This document shows positions 25,706 through 38,600 of a DNA stretch of 64,000 bases, in pieces. This DNA is from Xestospongia bergquistia (taxonomy: Eukaryota; Porifera; Demospongiae; Haplosclerida; Petrosiidae), in NCBI GenBank assembly GCA_963965975.1, contig OZ014414.1, forward strand, positions 5,245,501 to 5,309,500. Direction: 5' to 3'. The translations under genes and the position numbers were made by a program. The notes beneath the pieces were generated by a model, which did no database searches, had not been told where the DNA came from, and saw nothing but the letters and a program-made list of their open reading frames with translations. The first letter of the stretch is position 1. The number at the start of each line of letters is the position of its first letter.

Positions 25706-28700
25706 TTACCAAAACACAAGTCTGTCTTTAATAATTTGATAACTGTCTAACTTCATACGATACTCTCGATGTTGTCTTGATAAGTATAGTTCCCTTATTG
25801 TAGTATTTTTATTAAGTGATGTACATATTGTCTTGATATCATTATTATTCAGTGAAGTATTGTTGAGATATAGTCTTATCAGTGATGTAGTTGTTTGTAT
25901 AAGATCTGCTATTGTACTGGTACTAACTGAAGTGATCTGATGATTACCTCCAATGTTCAACATAGTCAACGTTTGGTTTTTAGTAAGTCCTTCACAGATA
26001 CATCGGACTCCATTATCAGTGATGTTACAGTTATAGAGATGTAGTTCTTTTAAAGTTGTATTACATGATAACATAGTAGATAAGTGAGACATATCTTCAT
26101 CTGTGATATCAGTAACATGCCACAACCATAACTGCTCAAGTGTTTTATTATTAAAGAGATTATCGCTGACTTGCTTGATACCACCAGTAAGTGAAGAGGA
26201 TTGTAGCCATAGTGTCTTTATTGTTTTATTAGTTTTTAGTATCTCTGATAATATGGATACACACTTACTGTCCAATGAAGTGTTGAATATATCAAATCTC
26301 TCAACTGTACACTTATTAAGATTGTTTATAATAACTGCAGTACTTTCAGGAGATGATGAGATGAGACGAATGCTCCATTCTTTTCCTGTTTGTTGTTCTT
26401 TTATTAATTTACTTATGACATCTTCACTTTCAATTACACTTGGACTAGTGAGCCATATGCTATTGTTATCATCATTCCACTGAACTCTTCCAGTGTGTCC
26501 TGTTATAAAACAAAGTTAGTATATAGTATAGTACACACATAGTAATATATACTATAACACACTACAATACACTGACAATACACTGAAAAAGAAAGGAAGT
26601 CATTACTGTTTACTGAATATGGTTACTACGGCAACGAGTTTATGAGGAGGCGGGGCTTATTATTATCCTGTCAGTGTAATTTCCTTCTTAAATTGTTACC
26701 TTTATTCTTAGTTGGTTTTAAGGTCTAGCTACAGTAAGTCATGTTGTCTAGAACACATATACTTTAGTTGCTAATAGTGAAATGTGTTAAGCTCATTTGA
26801 TAACAGTTGTCAATAGGTAAAGGATAGAGAAGGAAATGAACAGTCTGAGTTGTCTTGTCTTGTGTGGTCCAATGTTACTGTAATATCAGGTGACACAAAA
26901 CTACAATGTCTTTATAATATGTATTGTAAACATCATTACATTCTACTTCATTGAGTCCAGAATTGAGTTGATATGTTTGTTACATAGGAAATTATGTATC
27001 TCTCTATCTACTAATGTTGTACTTAGGAATGCTCTGTTATCATAAAAACGTTTTGTGGGTGTGGTTAAGTACAGTAACTATATTGATCAGTTTATGTTAA
27101 TAGATATAAACAAAAGTAGAAGGAACTACAGGTAAGATTATTTATCAGTTTATTTGATGTTTTCCTTAATATATTAAATCATTTTAATTTGTGAATGTAT
27201 TGCAGTTATAGTAATAGATAGTCTGGTAAGGCCAGCCCTTTGTTTAGAGAGGAAGGGTTTAGTAGTCCATACTATAGTGCAGTTGTCTCTTTCACTAGCA
27301 TTCTTGATAAACCACAGTCTATTGAACTTGTACCTGACAAAGTACATTGTTTTATAGTGGGTGTTGCTGAAAACTGCTTTGATCTAAAAAAGTGCAGGAT
27401 CTACAAACAGACATCATTAAATGTTTCATTTTGAAATATTGACTTCTTTGTCCTTTCTTGTTTTATTTGTGTTACAATTATCTTTCATTTAGTCATGTTG
27501 ATTTAATTCAATAAAAACATTATGTTGTAGTCTTATAAACCAACTCAAGAGGAAGGAGCTGAGTTGCTCTAATATATATTAAAATTAATCACAGTTTACA
27601 TAAAATTAAATTCCTTTTTATCAACTGTAATATGTCCTACCAGACACTTTCTCTTGAAGCAAAGAGGATGACCTCACCAGACTATATATGGTATTATAGT
27701 ATACAATGTAGTTCTATCATAACAAGAATAGTTATAATGACATCATTATTACTTATGTCCATTAAAGGTAGAGTCAACTAAGACACAGTCAAGTGTATTA
27801 ATATTTGTCAGTAACAATATATGTAGTAGTTAGTCTATTTTGGTTACTATTCATGTCAATAAAGTTACATTATAAATAACAGTACTTGTAGTGTATGTGT
27901 ATTTTATTATATTATAATTTTAATAAATTAATATAACATTCTCTGAGTCTTACCTCTTTTGTCGGACTCTTCATCCTTTGTCTCTTTATCATCATCATAG
28001 TCCTTTAATATATCATGTAATACTGGAGACTCTATATAAGATATTAAACATGTACATGTATATAGTGTAATATGATAACAATGGAGTTATAGCTCTATCA
28101 TATTATACTGACACTAAGGAGTGTATAGTAAATATGGAAATTCATTTTTATATATTATTAATTTAATTATTGTGGTTTTAGAATTATGAATATAATTTAC
28201 ACTATAATAATTTGTGGTTTATAAGTTTAATAACTATTAACATTATTGATTGTAAGAGATAGAATATTATCATATAAACTTACTTGGAGGAGTGGTTTCA
28301 TCTTTATTATCAGCTGAGCCTTTTAACTGATCTATTAACTCTAATATTAGTGGAGACTCTAGTAGTCACAATTAAGACATAGATATTAACAATATTATAT
28401 TTTTACCTGTAGTTTCATGTGTGGAATCTTCTTGGCTGGATTTTGTTTGTGTTTCCTTAACTCCTTGATCAGTTACTGGTTTACGAGCCTTTGGTATGAA
28501 TGCTAGATCTAGTAACAATGTCATATAATGAGAAGTGACTAATACCAGTTACCTTTCAAGCTCTGTTTTAACTCCTCAATCTGTTGGTCTCTCTCCCTTA
28601 CTTGTAAAGTCAATGACGTTATAATTTCTTGTAGTGTCTCTAGCTCTTTCTGTCTCTCAGCAGACACTGACAATATCTTCTTCTCAATAGCTTTATATAA

Positions 28701-31153
28701 AATGAGGAAAAAAATATCACTAATATAATATGTAAAATACGGACATTGAAGTTGTGATTGATGTTGTATTAATTTACCTTCCTTTGTTTTCACAAGTGAT
28801 GTTAAATGTTCAATTGTCTTTTCTTTTCTTTCTCTTGTTTCTATATAAAGGAACATTAAGTTATTAATCAGATTATCATATAATAGACAGTTATTAAATA
28901 AAACAATAGTTGTACACAATATACCTTCGTTTTGTCTGATAATAGATGATATTTGTATAGTCATCTTTTTCCGGATGGTTTGTTCTAGTTCCAGTTGACT
29001 TCTCAACTCCTTTGTGTTCTCTTCTAGAATAGTTCTAACTTCCTATATATCAATAAACAACTTGTGTAGTAAATGTTGTCTAATATACTACTCATCTCTT
29101 ACCTTGTCTCTTCTATGATCATAAATGGTGCAGTAACCAACTGTAAGTTGAAGTAATCCTTTCTCTTTCATTATTTCAAGAGTCTCCTGAACTCTGGCAA
29201 TAAGTAGAGTTGTTAGATTGAGTGGAAAAAAACAGGTGACAATGATGGAGTTGCCTCTTTGTATGTAACGAATCTCCACATTTATCTCAAGTGACATGGA
29301 AATAATGTCCTCAATATCTTTCAAAGTACAATCTTTAGGATCCCAGTTTAACACAAAAACAATTGTCTCACATTTGAGAAGAGAAGGAGAGTTTGTTACT
29401 TTAAAACTTTCATCTAGACAGAGAGAAGCTTTTGTTTTTTGACAAAATGACTGAACTATATCTTTGTATGTTTGTATATGCGTCTCAGCTTCTTTAATTT
29501 TGAAGCACTTTACAATACCCTCCAGACAACTGATATTGATCAGTGTACAATGCTTCCTCACAACAGTTAATATTTCATCAATAGACTCGGAGTGAACAAT
29601 TTGAGATTCAAGGTGAGGGTAGCCATCTTCAAGAAATCTTTTCAATTCATCAAGAGGTGGAGGTGTTGTATCGATAGCTTTTCTGATATTACTGAAAGCT
29701 ATTGCAAATTCACTTTTAATTGATCCAAAAATAGGACTCAAACTTTGAGGAAGTATAACTTCCTTTACTATATCATCTACAATAACATCAAAAAATAATC
29801 CTTCAAACTATCACACACAGTATATACTAACTTTGTCTTGAAGCTTTAGTGCTATCTACTGATTTAGTGGTCAATGGATTAACTCTGGTCTGTACTTCAG
29901 GAATGATGATATCAGGAAATACTTTCTCTATCAAAAAGTAATATTAAAGTTATCATTTAATATAATGAGTACATAATAATGTATTTACCACAATCCTTTA
30001 AGATAGCATTAGCACATGGTACAGTGCTAGTAAATTTTAACAGCATACTAGCAAAGATCATCAGATGATGATAGTTAGTATGCACAGCATGACGTACAGC
30101 TCCTAACAACATCAATAATGCTTTATTTGTTGACAAAGACTTTGCAGTATATTTCATAATTGCTAGTCTAGTTTTTGTAATAACTCCCTCTCCATAGAGG
30201 TAGTGCGCTACTCTAACAGGATATTGGAGAGACTGAGACAGAGTACCATAATGACAACGTAAGATGTCACTGGCATGATCTTCATGACTACTATAACTTG
30301 TCATTACTACCTCTTGAACATTAGCTACTGTTGTTTGGTCATCTGAAAATGTTTGACCTATTAATAATATGTGATAATTATAAGTTATTTAATTGGTTTC
30401 TTACCATATTCACTAATAATTCTCTCAGATAGCATTTTTGTCTCTTTAAACTTGGACAGTACTGTTGCTAACACTTTTAATTTCTTATGATCTGAAGATA
30501 TTGCTGTATGTATAGCAGATAACAAAGTTGTCTTCTTCTCATCTGGGGAGCATTGCAATGACTCCATCTTATCAAGTGTTTCTTCATTGATATATTTCTC
30601 ACTAAATAAGAGCTGGGACACTTTTACTGGATTAATCAGACACTGTAACAGTGTATCATTATGACACTGAAGAATAGCAGTAGCTTCATTAGCTAGAGAC
30701 TGAGAGTCCATTCCTATAATAAGAACAGTACACAATCCATAGACAAACTAATAATATAACATTTATAACACGATGTACATGTAAAAGGTTCTTGTACTCA
30801 CTAGTAGGAAGATTACTGGATTTTCTCAACATTAGCTCATACTCATGGGCAACAGTGATTTCTTCAATGACGTCCTTCCTCAAAGCATCTATCACTTGTC
30901 TTCTAGTAGCATCAGGTTTGGTATCTAACCACAACTCAAACATTTTTGTTGTTTTGTATGTGGAGTCATCTGGTAGTTTGTGAATATCTTCCAACTTCTT
31001 AGCGTTCAGTTTCAGCTGAATTCCCAACTGATACCATTTACTACCAATACGAATATGTTCACATAAATCATCAAGTGTTGGTTTCTCTACTAGAATCTCC
31101 TCAAAAGATAGGTTTCCTGTAGCCATTGGTTCTTTGTTTACACGCTCAGACAT
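25706..31153 (-). CDS. Gene B: Death, two CARD-like, coiled coil, LRR protein
   Basis: Twelve exons (minus): 31153-30802, 30713-30405, 30342-29989, 29927-29832, 29776-29103, 29042-28925, 28840-28778, 28690-28553, 28508-28407, 28358-28284, 28031-27954 and 26499-25706. All junctions are GT-AG and the phases agree, giving 1,050 residues without a stop. Residues about 27-110 are a Death domain (KWYQLGIQLKLNAKKLEDI, MFELWLDTKPDATRRQVI). Exons 2 and 3 each hold a CARD/death-like bundle (VSQLLFSEKYINEETLDKM; VAHYLYGEGVITKTRLAIM). Exon 5 carries an unnamed module of about 220 residues (CTLINISCLEGIVKCFKIKE). Exons 6-9 are coiled coil (LETLQEIITSLTLQVRERDQ), 10-11 acidic linkers. The last 264 residues hold about five ribonuclease-inhibitor-type LRRs. 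The start is the first ATG of the exon; no signal peptide. A polyadenylation signal lies at 25582-25577. Architecture suggests a cytosolic receptor or adaptor for death/immune signalling; no NACHT is present. Function is inferred. Confidence 0.85.
27126..27470 (+). other. Insert specific to gene B's last intron
   Basis: Copy C lacks this stretch: its flank passes directly from the equivalent of 27125 to about 27470. It contains one copy of the 50-base motif (27221-27266) and a 64-codon open frame (27240-27434, for example ELVPDKVHCFIVGVAENCFD) with no recognised relatives. Splice-like sites (gtaaga at 27131, ttgcag at 27205) raise the possibility of a captured exon. Confidence 0.45.
27221..27266 (-). 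repeat. About 50-base dispersed motif, gene B intron, first copy
   Basis: Reverse complement fits the pattern seen at 938-987 and 27637-27690. Confidence 0.5.
27637..27690 (+). repeat. About 50-base dispersed motif, gene B intron, second copy
   Basis: Same pattern, opposite orientation to the copy at 27221. Its positional equivalent in copy C is 62372-62419. Confidence 0.5.
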
Positions 31154-32745
31154 CCGTCAATAGGTAAGCCATACCCAAAGATCTTAATTGATGGGCGTGG
31201 TATGGCCTGGAATTTTGCAGCATTAACTATTGCGCCATATTTCATAGACTTCATAGACAGTACTGACTGGAATGAGAATTATAAACAGAGAGCATCTTTA
31301 ATGAGAGGTAAGACACTGTGCTTGTGTAATAGTTATCATCGACTGTGTTTTTAAAATTACTTATACCATGTTGTTTAGAGCTATTATGTAAATATTATAT
31401 GTAACTGTGTCCATGACAAAACATGTACATGTACTATATTACATTATGTACATTTGTTATTAATTAATTCACTATATTTATTTCAATATCATGTGATATT
31501 AATACTATTTTATTGTAAGTGAATAAATCCTTTGAACCTTGGACCAAACAAAAATTAAGTTTATATTAAATAATACATTTATTGAACTTAATTCCTCTAT
31601 CTCTAGACAATGGAGTATTTGCTATATAGTCTATATATATATTTCTTATAGTAATGTAACCAGTTTTAATACTTTCAAAGTATATAGTGATTTTAAGAGT
31701 TAATATGTAGTATGTTCTCCCTTACTAACTACACTATACTTGTGTTTACATATACTAATTAAGGGGAGTGGTCTTGTTATTGTCTCTACTTACCAACTAT
31801 TAGTATGAGACTAACTTAGTACTAGCTATATATATTACATGTAGTTATATTAAATATATTAAAATGGACTATGTGACTTTATGTACATTGTTTTACTGAA
31901 TTTGTATCATTTTCGATATCAATTAATTCCCGAATGATTTAGAAATTTTGGGAACCTATTTAACAAAACTTTAGAACGTTTACCACATGTACATGTACAT
32001 GTATATTTACATGTATGTATTTCCCTAATATTGATGTCAGTTGTCATGTGATAAACAGTTCATAACATGAGCAAAAAAAATTGTCATAGCTACAATAAAC
32101 TCACTCTATATTATTATTATATGAAATAATGTCATAATAATTTATGTAAATTTATATATTAAGAGAACAAAGAATTGAGTATGTTCTTACGTAATAATTA
32201 TTGATAACTAGACATACCACAGCAGTACATCTAATTACATGTAATAATTAAAACATGTACTTCATTAATACATTCTTTTAGTAACATAACGTAATTTTCA
32301 TTATTATTTTTTTTAATAGTTACTTTGTAATTATTACTTCCTTGGACAATGGCTCATGTCTCCTTACCATGTAGTATATCTAGTGCTGACTTAGATCAAA
32401 TCAATCATTACCATAACTTTATCAAGAAGACATCCATTTTAAATAGCCATCTGAAGTCATCCACTCATTCATCTGTTCATTAGGTATCACACAATAGTCT
32501 GTAATGGATGGATAGATAGTCAACTAATGGACAGATGTTTTCAACATTACATTTAAATGTAATATCTATTGTTAGAATTAATCCATCTATCTACACTCCA
32601 TCTACTATTGATCCATTTCATCCATCTATCCATCCATTTATACATTAATCTGTAATCAATACTACACAATAATATTATAAGTTAATAACATTAATTTTAA
32701 TCTATTAAACACCTTTATCTCTCTCTCTCTCTCTCCATAGCAGAT
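31154..32745. other. Region upstream of gene B
   Basis: Gene B's promoter should lie just above 31153; I see no clear TATA. A possible donor (agag|gtaaga) at 31310 on the plus strand could be the first untranslated exon of a divergent transcript. The rest is AT-rich, with repeats of a gatcca/atccat kind (32580-32640) and a CT run at 32713-32736. Confidence 0.35.
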
Positions 32746-34418
32746 AGAGGAATCAACATAGGTCATACAAAAACAACCTAGTACTAATAATTGTAAGAAA
32801 GGAGCTAAAAATGATACAAGTTACAGTTCTACTCTACCTGTCAGAGTAAAAGCTCATAAATGATCAAGTCCTCCAGTACCACAGATATTTAGTTCTGTTG
32901 GAGGCAGACACAATCATATACAACAACCAGTTATTAATGATGATATGTATACTAGTAGTCAAAATCATAGTGAATCCTCATGATATATGAGTCAACATTC
33001 TTCATACAACTCCTTACTTGATCAAGAGAGTTTAAAAGTTTAAACAATCAAGATCAAATTAGAAACTATAAGAGTACCTCCTCTTCCTTCTACTGCCAAT
33101 GATCCTAAGAATATCTCAACAACTCCAAAATTATCCAATGGAGACTTAACACAACCTCCTAATAATTTAGGGTTCTTAATTGTACTAGGTCATCTTCAAG
33201 TGACAGAAGTGGGTGAAGTCATAAGGGTGTGGTTGCTAAGGAAAATGGGATACATCTACTTCAAACTTATGGGTCAGTCTTGCCCAATTTCTTTGATGAT
33301 GATGTAACTGATAACAGAGAAGATACACCACCAATGTCAAAATATTCATCTCATAAGGAATCCTTACCCACCTAGTCTTAATAGCTTAGAGGGGTCATCA
33401 ATAGTAACGAGGAAAAAATCCCTTCCTGGTAAATTAAACCTACCTATAATTTGCCCTACAGCCAGTCCTGAAATAAGGTGGAAAGTAGAGATGTTAACAC
33501 TTGTTGGATCTCAAAGTTCTCATGATTCAGAAATTAATGTGTTTTTTCCTGATCCACTTGAAATATTGAAAACTCACAGACTCTCAACAGAAATTGACAT
33601 TATTAAATGACATTAGTGACCTTTCACCAGACGCTTTGCCACCTATCGATCAAAACACCTATTCATATGGTCAACCAGACTTACAAAGTTTTCAAACTGG
33701 TTCTAAAAACCAGCCTAGTCCACCTCAACATCGTCGGGCTTCCAGTCCACCTAAGGGTGGTTCTCCAAGATGCGTTTATAAGGAACTCCCACTTCTATGA
33801 CTATTAACAAATTTAAATATCCACTTGCTCCTATTGTACAAGGCAAGGGTTCTGAAATTATTAAATTAAATAATCCTTCATTACAGAGGAGCTCTCACAG
33901 GAACTGGTAAGAAGATCAAGTAAGTTACTACAACAAGAGGAACGTATATACCATAAGATACCAGAGAGACAAATAAGTCAAGAAAAAGAAAATACAAAAC
34001 ATGTTCCTCAAGAAAAAGAACATGTTTATCATAAGATATCAGAAATACAAGGTAGTCATGATAAAGCGGTAAAGAGAACTGGTATGCAAGGGAAAGATAC
34101 TGTTCATTCCAAAATCAATCTTGTACAAGATAGGAAATCAAGTCACGATAAAGAAAAGAAAAAAGTCAAAAATGCAAATCAAATTTTAAAAGCATCTGGT
34201 GTTAATACCAGATCACATCTGAGTGTAGTAATGTTTTGGCAGCAATTAGACATGGCATCCAGCTTAACAAAGTCAAAAGTGAAGAAAACAAAAGACATGA
34301 GGATTCTCCCATGCCATGGGATGTAACAGCCATATTGGAACAAAGACAAACATTTGCTAACTCTGATAATAAATTTGAAGAAGCTGTGGTACAGGAAGCT
34401 AAATGGGAAGACATGTGA
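32746..34418 (+). pseudogene. WH2-domain, disordered serine/proline-rich protein, decayed
   Basis: After a CT-rich acceptor (ctccatag) the plus strand encodes low-complexity S/P/N/Q-rich protein in patches: SSPPVPQIFSSVGG, SLLDQESLK, SLPGKLNLPIICPTASPE and NQPSPPQHRRASSPP. From 33890 a charged region follows (ELSQELVRRSSKLLQQEERI). The end reads VLAAIRHGIQLNKVKSEENK, which fits the actin-binding WH2 motif (LLxxIRxGxxLxKV), and then a tail KFEEAVVQEAKWEDM with acidic and tryptophan residues. This layout recalls cordon-bleu or WASP/JMY-type actin nucleators. Multiple stops and frame changes lie between the patches, so the copy is probably dead. Confidence 0.55.
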
Positions 34419-34619
34419 CCTGTTGCTTAGCAACTACAAATGCTAAATAAACAAAAATAACAAGCAATAATTACATTGTTCTTAATATGGATTATGATAT
34501 TAGTCATGTAGTCTTCTTGTTCAAGTGCATGTCTAAATAATGGTATCATGATGGGCAGTTAAGAGGTTTAACAATCAATAATAATAAAATAAAATATCCC
34601 CTGTTTTATGTAATTTAGC

Positions 34620-35645
34620 ATGAACTGATGTCATAATATGTATTCAGTTTTAATCCATTGATTTTGATTTTATCTTTTGTAGTAGATAATATCTTGTTGA
34701 TACTTCCTCCAGTAGTAGAGTTAATGACAATGACATATCCATTAGTCACATAGTCTGGTTAACTTTGATACTACTCTCATTTGAATATATGGCATCTCAT
34801 TACATATAGTAGATCACTGGGAACCAAAACATAGCTAACACAAACAAGTTGTTTGTTGTTTCAAACAACTAACGTTAACATACAACATATCTTGTATTAT
34901 CATACCTTGTAATATTCATCAATCCCACCTCTTTTACTACCTAAACTACATGGTTACTTTCCTAATACACAATACAATCAGTAATTAATGGTGGACACAC
35001 TGTCAATCAGTTATTAAAGATCATTATTAAATATCAAGTCCACTATTAGCACCAATGATTTTGAAGCTTTTATCACAACCATCATAAATAATTAGACTAC
35101 AAATGTATTGTATTTTAAGTATTTTTGCATTTATATCAAATGTTTCATATTTTTCTACAATTGGTTATAAGTCTCTTTCATTATATTTATCTTTTTGGCT
35201 GCATTTAGTGCCTCCAGTATTTCCAATAGTTTCTGTACTTGTCCTTTCATGATAAGGGACAAAGTTTCTTTGGGATAGTAGATTAATCTATGAAAGTTTT
35301 CAATATTGATTTCATCCTCTAGTCAACACTTTACAAATCTCCAGCTGTGGTTTGTTGTTTACTCAACTTAATATGTCAACACAATATTACCTAATATGGC
35401 ACAGGAAGATACAGAACTGGTAAATGAATTATTGTTGGAGTTATGATTCCTCCAAGCAAAGGTTAGCATATAAAATTTATATTTTCAAGACTCAGATTGT
35501 GAAACCCTCAAAAATCTTGAGGCTGTGGAGATTTTTACAGATGTTATGCAAATAAATGGTGATATTACAGATATGTATACATGTATTTATATTCTATAAA
35601 CTAAGCCTATTGATTTGTCATTAAAATGTTTTACTTGGGATTTTA
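34620..35645 (-). repeat. Inverted duplicate of the FN3 receptor segment at 53917-54960
   Basis: About 1 kb of this stretch aligns, in reverse complement, with 53917-54960, with many small differences. Coding traces of an FN3 domain remain at 34690-34790 (GYVIVINSTTGG on the minus strand). It abuts the truncated LRR exon of copy F at about 35645, so a rearrangement joined the two. Confidence 0.7.
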
Positions 35646-35649
35646 AAAT

Positions 35650-38600
35650 TTGAAATTATTATTGCAATACTTTCAGGAGATCATAAATACCAGAGACTCC
35701 ATTTTTATTGCATGTTGTTCTCTTGCTAATTTTCTCATAATGTCTTCACATTCTATAACACTTGCTCTAGTGAGTCTAACACTATTGTCATATTTACTCC
35801 ACATAACATGTCCAGTGTCTTCTGTAATAAATACAGTAATGAAGTACTATTATAGTACACTTATAGTCATATATCACACTAAAATACACAAAAAATGCAC
35901 TTAAAAAAGGAAGCCATGCTGTCTACTAACTGTAGTTAATATGGCATAACCCCCCCTAGAATGAAACAGATATTTTGAACTGATTAAAGCTAGAAGCCTA
36001 TTAGTGGGTTTTTCTATTTTATCAGAGGAACTAATAAATTATACAGACCTGTAATTCTATTAAGCAGAATTATTACACTGCTACAGGAACAAATGTTTGT
36101 GCTATCCCTTTAGGTTGGCCCAACAATCACAGTAGCAGCTTGTTATGATCATGACAACATGTTTTATCCCAAGAACATGTGGTATCAAGATTAACTATTA
36201 TACTGTGTGTTCTTGGGATAAAACTTGTTGTTCAATGGAAACATCAGAAACTTAGTCACCTTACATAGCCTCTAGTACAGCAAATATATTAGAGGGGGAA
36301 GAATACTTGGGGACTCTTTATACAAATATTTCACACTAGGACAATTAAAACCACTATAGTCATTATGTAACTAGTCTCATTCCCAGACTATGCTTCATGG
36401 CCAGTGGTACACTTTTTTAAAACTGAAGACTTTTGTTTGATGACATACAAATCTTTATGTACAAATCCTTACATGCAAACTATGTAGTGTCTAATATTAC
36501 TTTTATTTTAAAATATTATGTAAAGTAGTTGTTGAAATAACAACAGTATATAACAACGAAATGTAATTTCTTTTGTACAACATATCTTGCTCGGTTGGCT
36601 TTAGTGTTATTGATAGATCGTGTGGACTGTTCTTGACTCAGCTGTGTTTGGATGTCCTCAAGTCCTTGATCAGTTAAAGGTTTATTAACCTTTGATATAA
36701 TTGCTATGTCTAGTAACATAGACATACCTTATTATAATGAAAAGTAACAAATATCACTTACCTCTTAGGTTCTGCTTTAACTTCTTACTCTGTTTGGCTC
36801 TATCTCTTAATTGTAAAGTCAATGTTGTTATTATTTTCTGCTGTGTGTTTAGCTCTTTTTGTCCTCTAGCTGAAACTGGTAGTAACTCTTTCTTAGTAAC
36901 TATAAGAAGCAAACAATGGTCACAAATTGACTGTATTTGTTGTATAAGTAGCTATTATATGATTTACTTCTTTCCATTTCAGAAGTAATTCCAATTCTTC
37001 TTTGGCTCCTTTATCTTGTTTCTATACAGAAGCATAATATAAATCAAACATGTATATACCATATAGCAGAAATGTATCATTTCAAAAATTGATTAGTTCA
37101 ATTTATGAAGTTGCTGAACTAACCAGCTTGCATACAAGATCATTTGATGCAAACTGAAAGTAAACATCACATTGTTTAGTTTACTATAATCCTATGGAAT
37201 TAACATACATATTTATATATTTATGTTTTGTTTGTTTTCAGTTTATACAAAATGATTTGGCTACATGTAACTTGTTAAATCAACCATTTAGCTTTTACAA
37301 TAATAATTATATTATTAATTTATAGATTTCAAAAATATTGTGTTGTTTAGACTTCTTGTAGACATGTCTAAGGAATCAGATAGCCATATTCTTATGTAGG
37401 AACATAAGAAGTTTAAGACTATAGTGAACTCTATAGTGTAATAATTATGTAGTCTGTAGTTTAAGACAGGTTATGACTTCATAATTAATGTACACAGATG
37501 TTATTTGCATTGTCATTTTTTTATTGATGTTTTCTTGTATATACTTCCAAATGACTTTTCAATAGCATTTAAGTTATCTTCTACAATAGCTATAATATTC
37601 TATATATAAATAAGCAACAGTATATTCATATACATCACCAAAAAGTGCACACTGTTAAACATTTATATGATTATTTACATTGAATTTGATAAAGTATATA
37701 TATTAATTTTACTGAAGTACTTTATCTTACACTTGTGAGGTAACTATACAGTTTGCAGAATATCTCAATATCATGAACCATGTGATACTGTACTAGAACC
37801 TACTTGTACTGTACATGACTACTTGTTAAATTGAAATATAACATCTTTTGTTCATGGCTTCAATTATTGGACAAAAATACAAAGATTAACTTTTGGCTTC
37901 TAATTAGTTTTAAGTTATTTAGTTACACTAGTTTAGCTTTGTCTTAGTATTAGTCTGTACATTGAAACTATAGTAACCAAGGCCTTGGTTAATGATATAC
38001 TGCTTATTAAGTGTAATAGTACTCTTATCTTACCTTGTGTCACGTTTATCATAAATGGTGTCATAGCTAATTGTTAGCTTGATTAATCCCATTTCCTTCA
38101 ATAGGACAACATTTTCCACTGCTGTCACCAGTATTACATCCATCATATAGCGTGGATATTGTATTGTTTAACTATAGCCTCTAAGCAACAAATGTTAACA
38201 ATTGTACATTTGTCTTCAACAGTCTCCATTACATCACAAATAATTCAGCTGATGACAATTGCTGTCTTAGCTCTCAGAAACGTCTTCAAAGATAGATTTT
38301 GAGTATTTCTTTAGCAACGAAGACTCTATGTTCAGATTTCAGTAATATGGTAGTGAATACCTTTATCTTGTTGGGATCCTCATACACTGTAGTATACAGA
38401 CCTCTCAATGGACAATCACCTAGTACACCTCCTAATCTATTGACTTCATCTAATGTCTCCTTAGAGATCACTTTCTTTGTATATATCATCTGAACAATCT
38501 TAACAGAAAGAGTGAGTGCTGAGAGCCTATCAGACTGTCTCTGTATCATTTGAAAAACTGGCGCAGACACAAGAATTCTAAAATAAAGAAAAGGGCTTTG

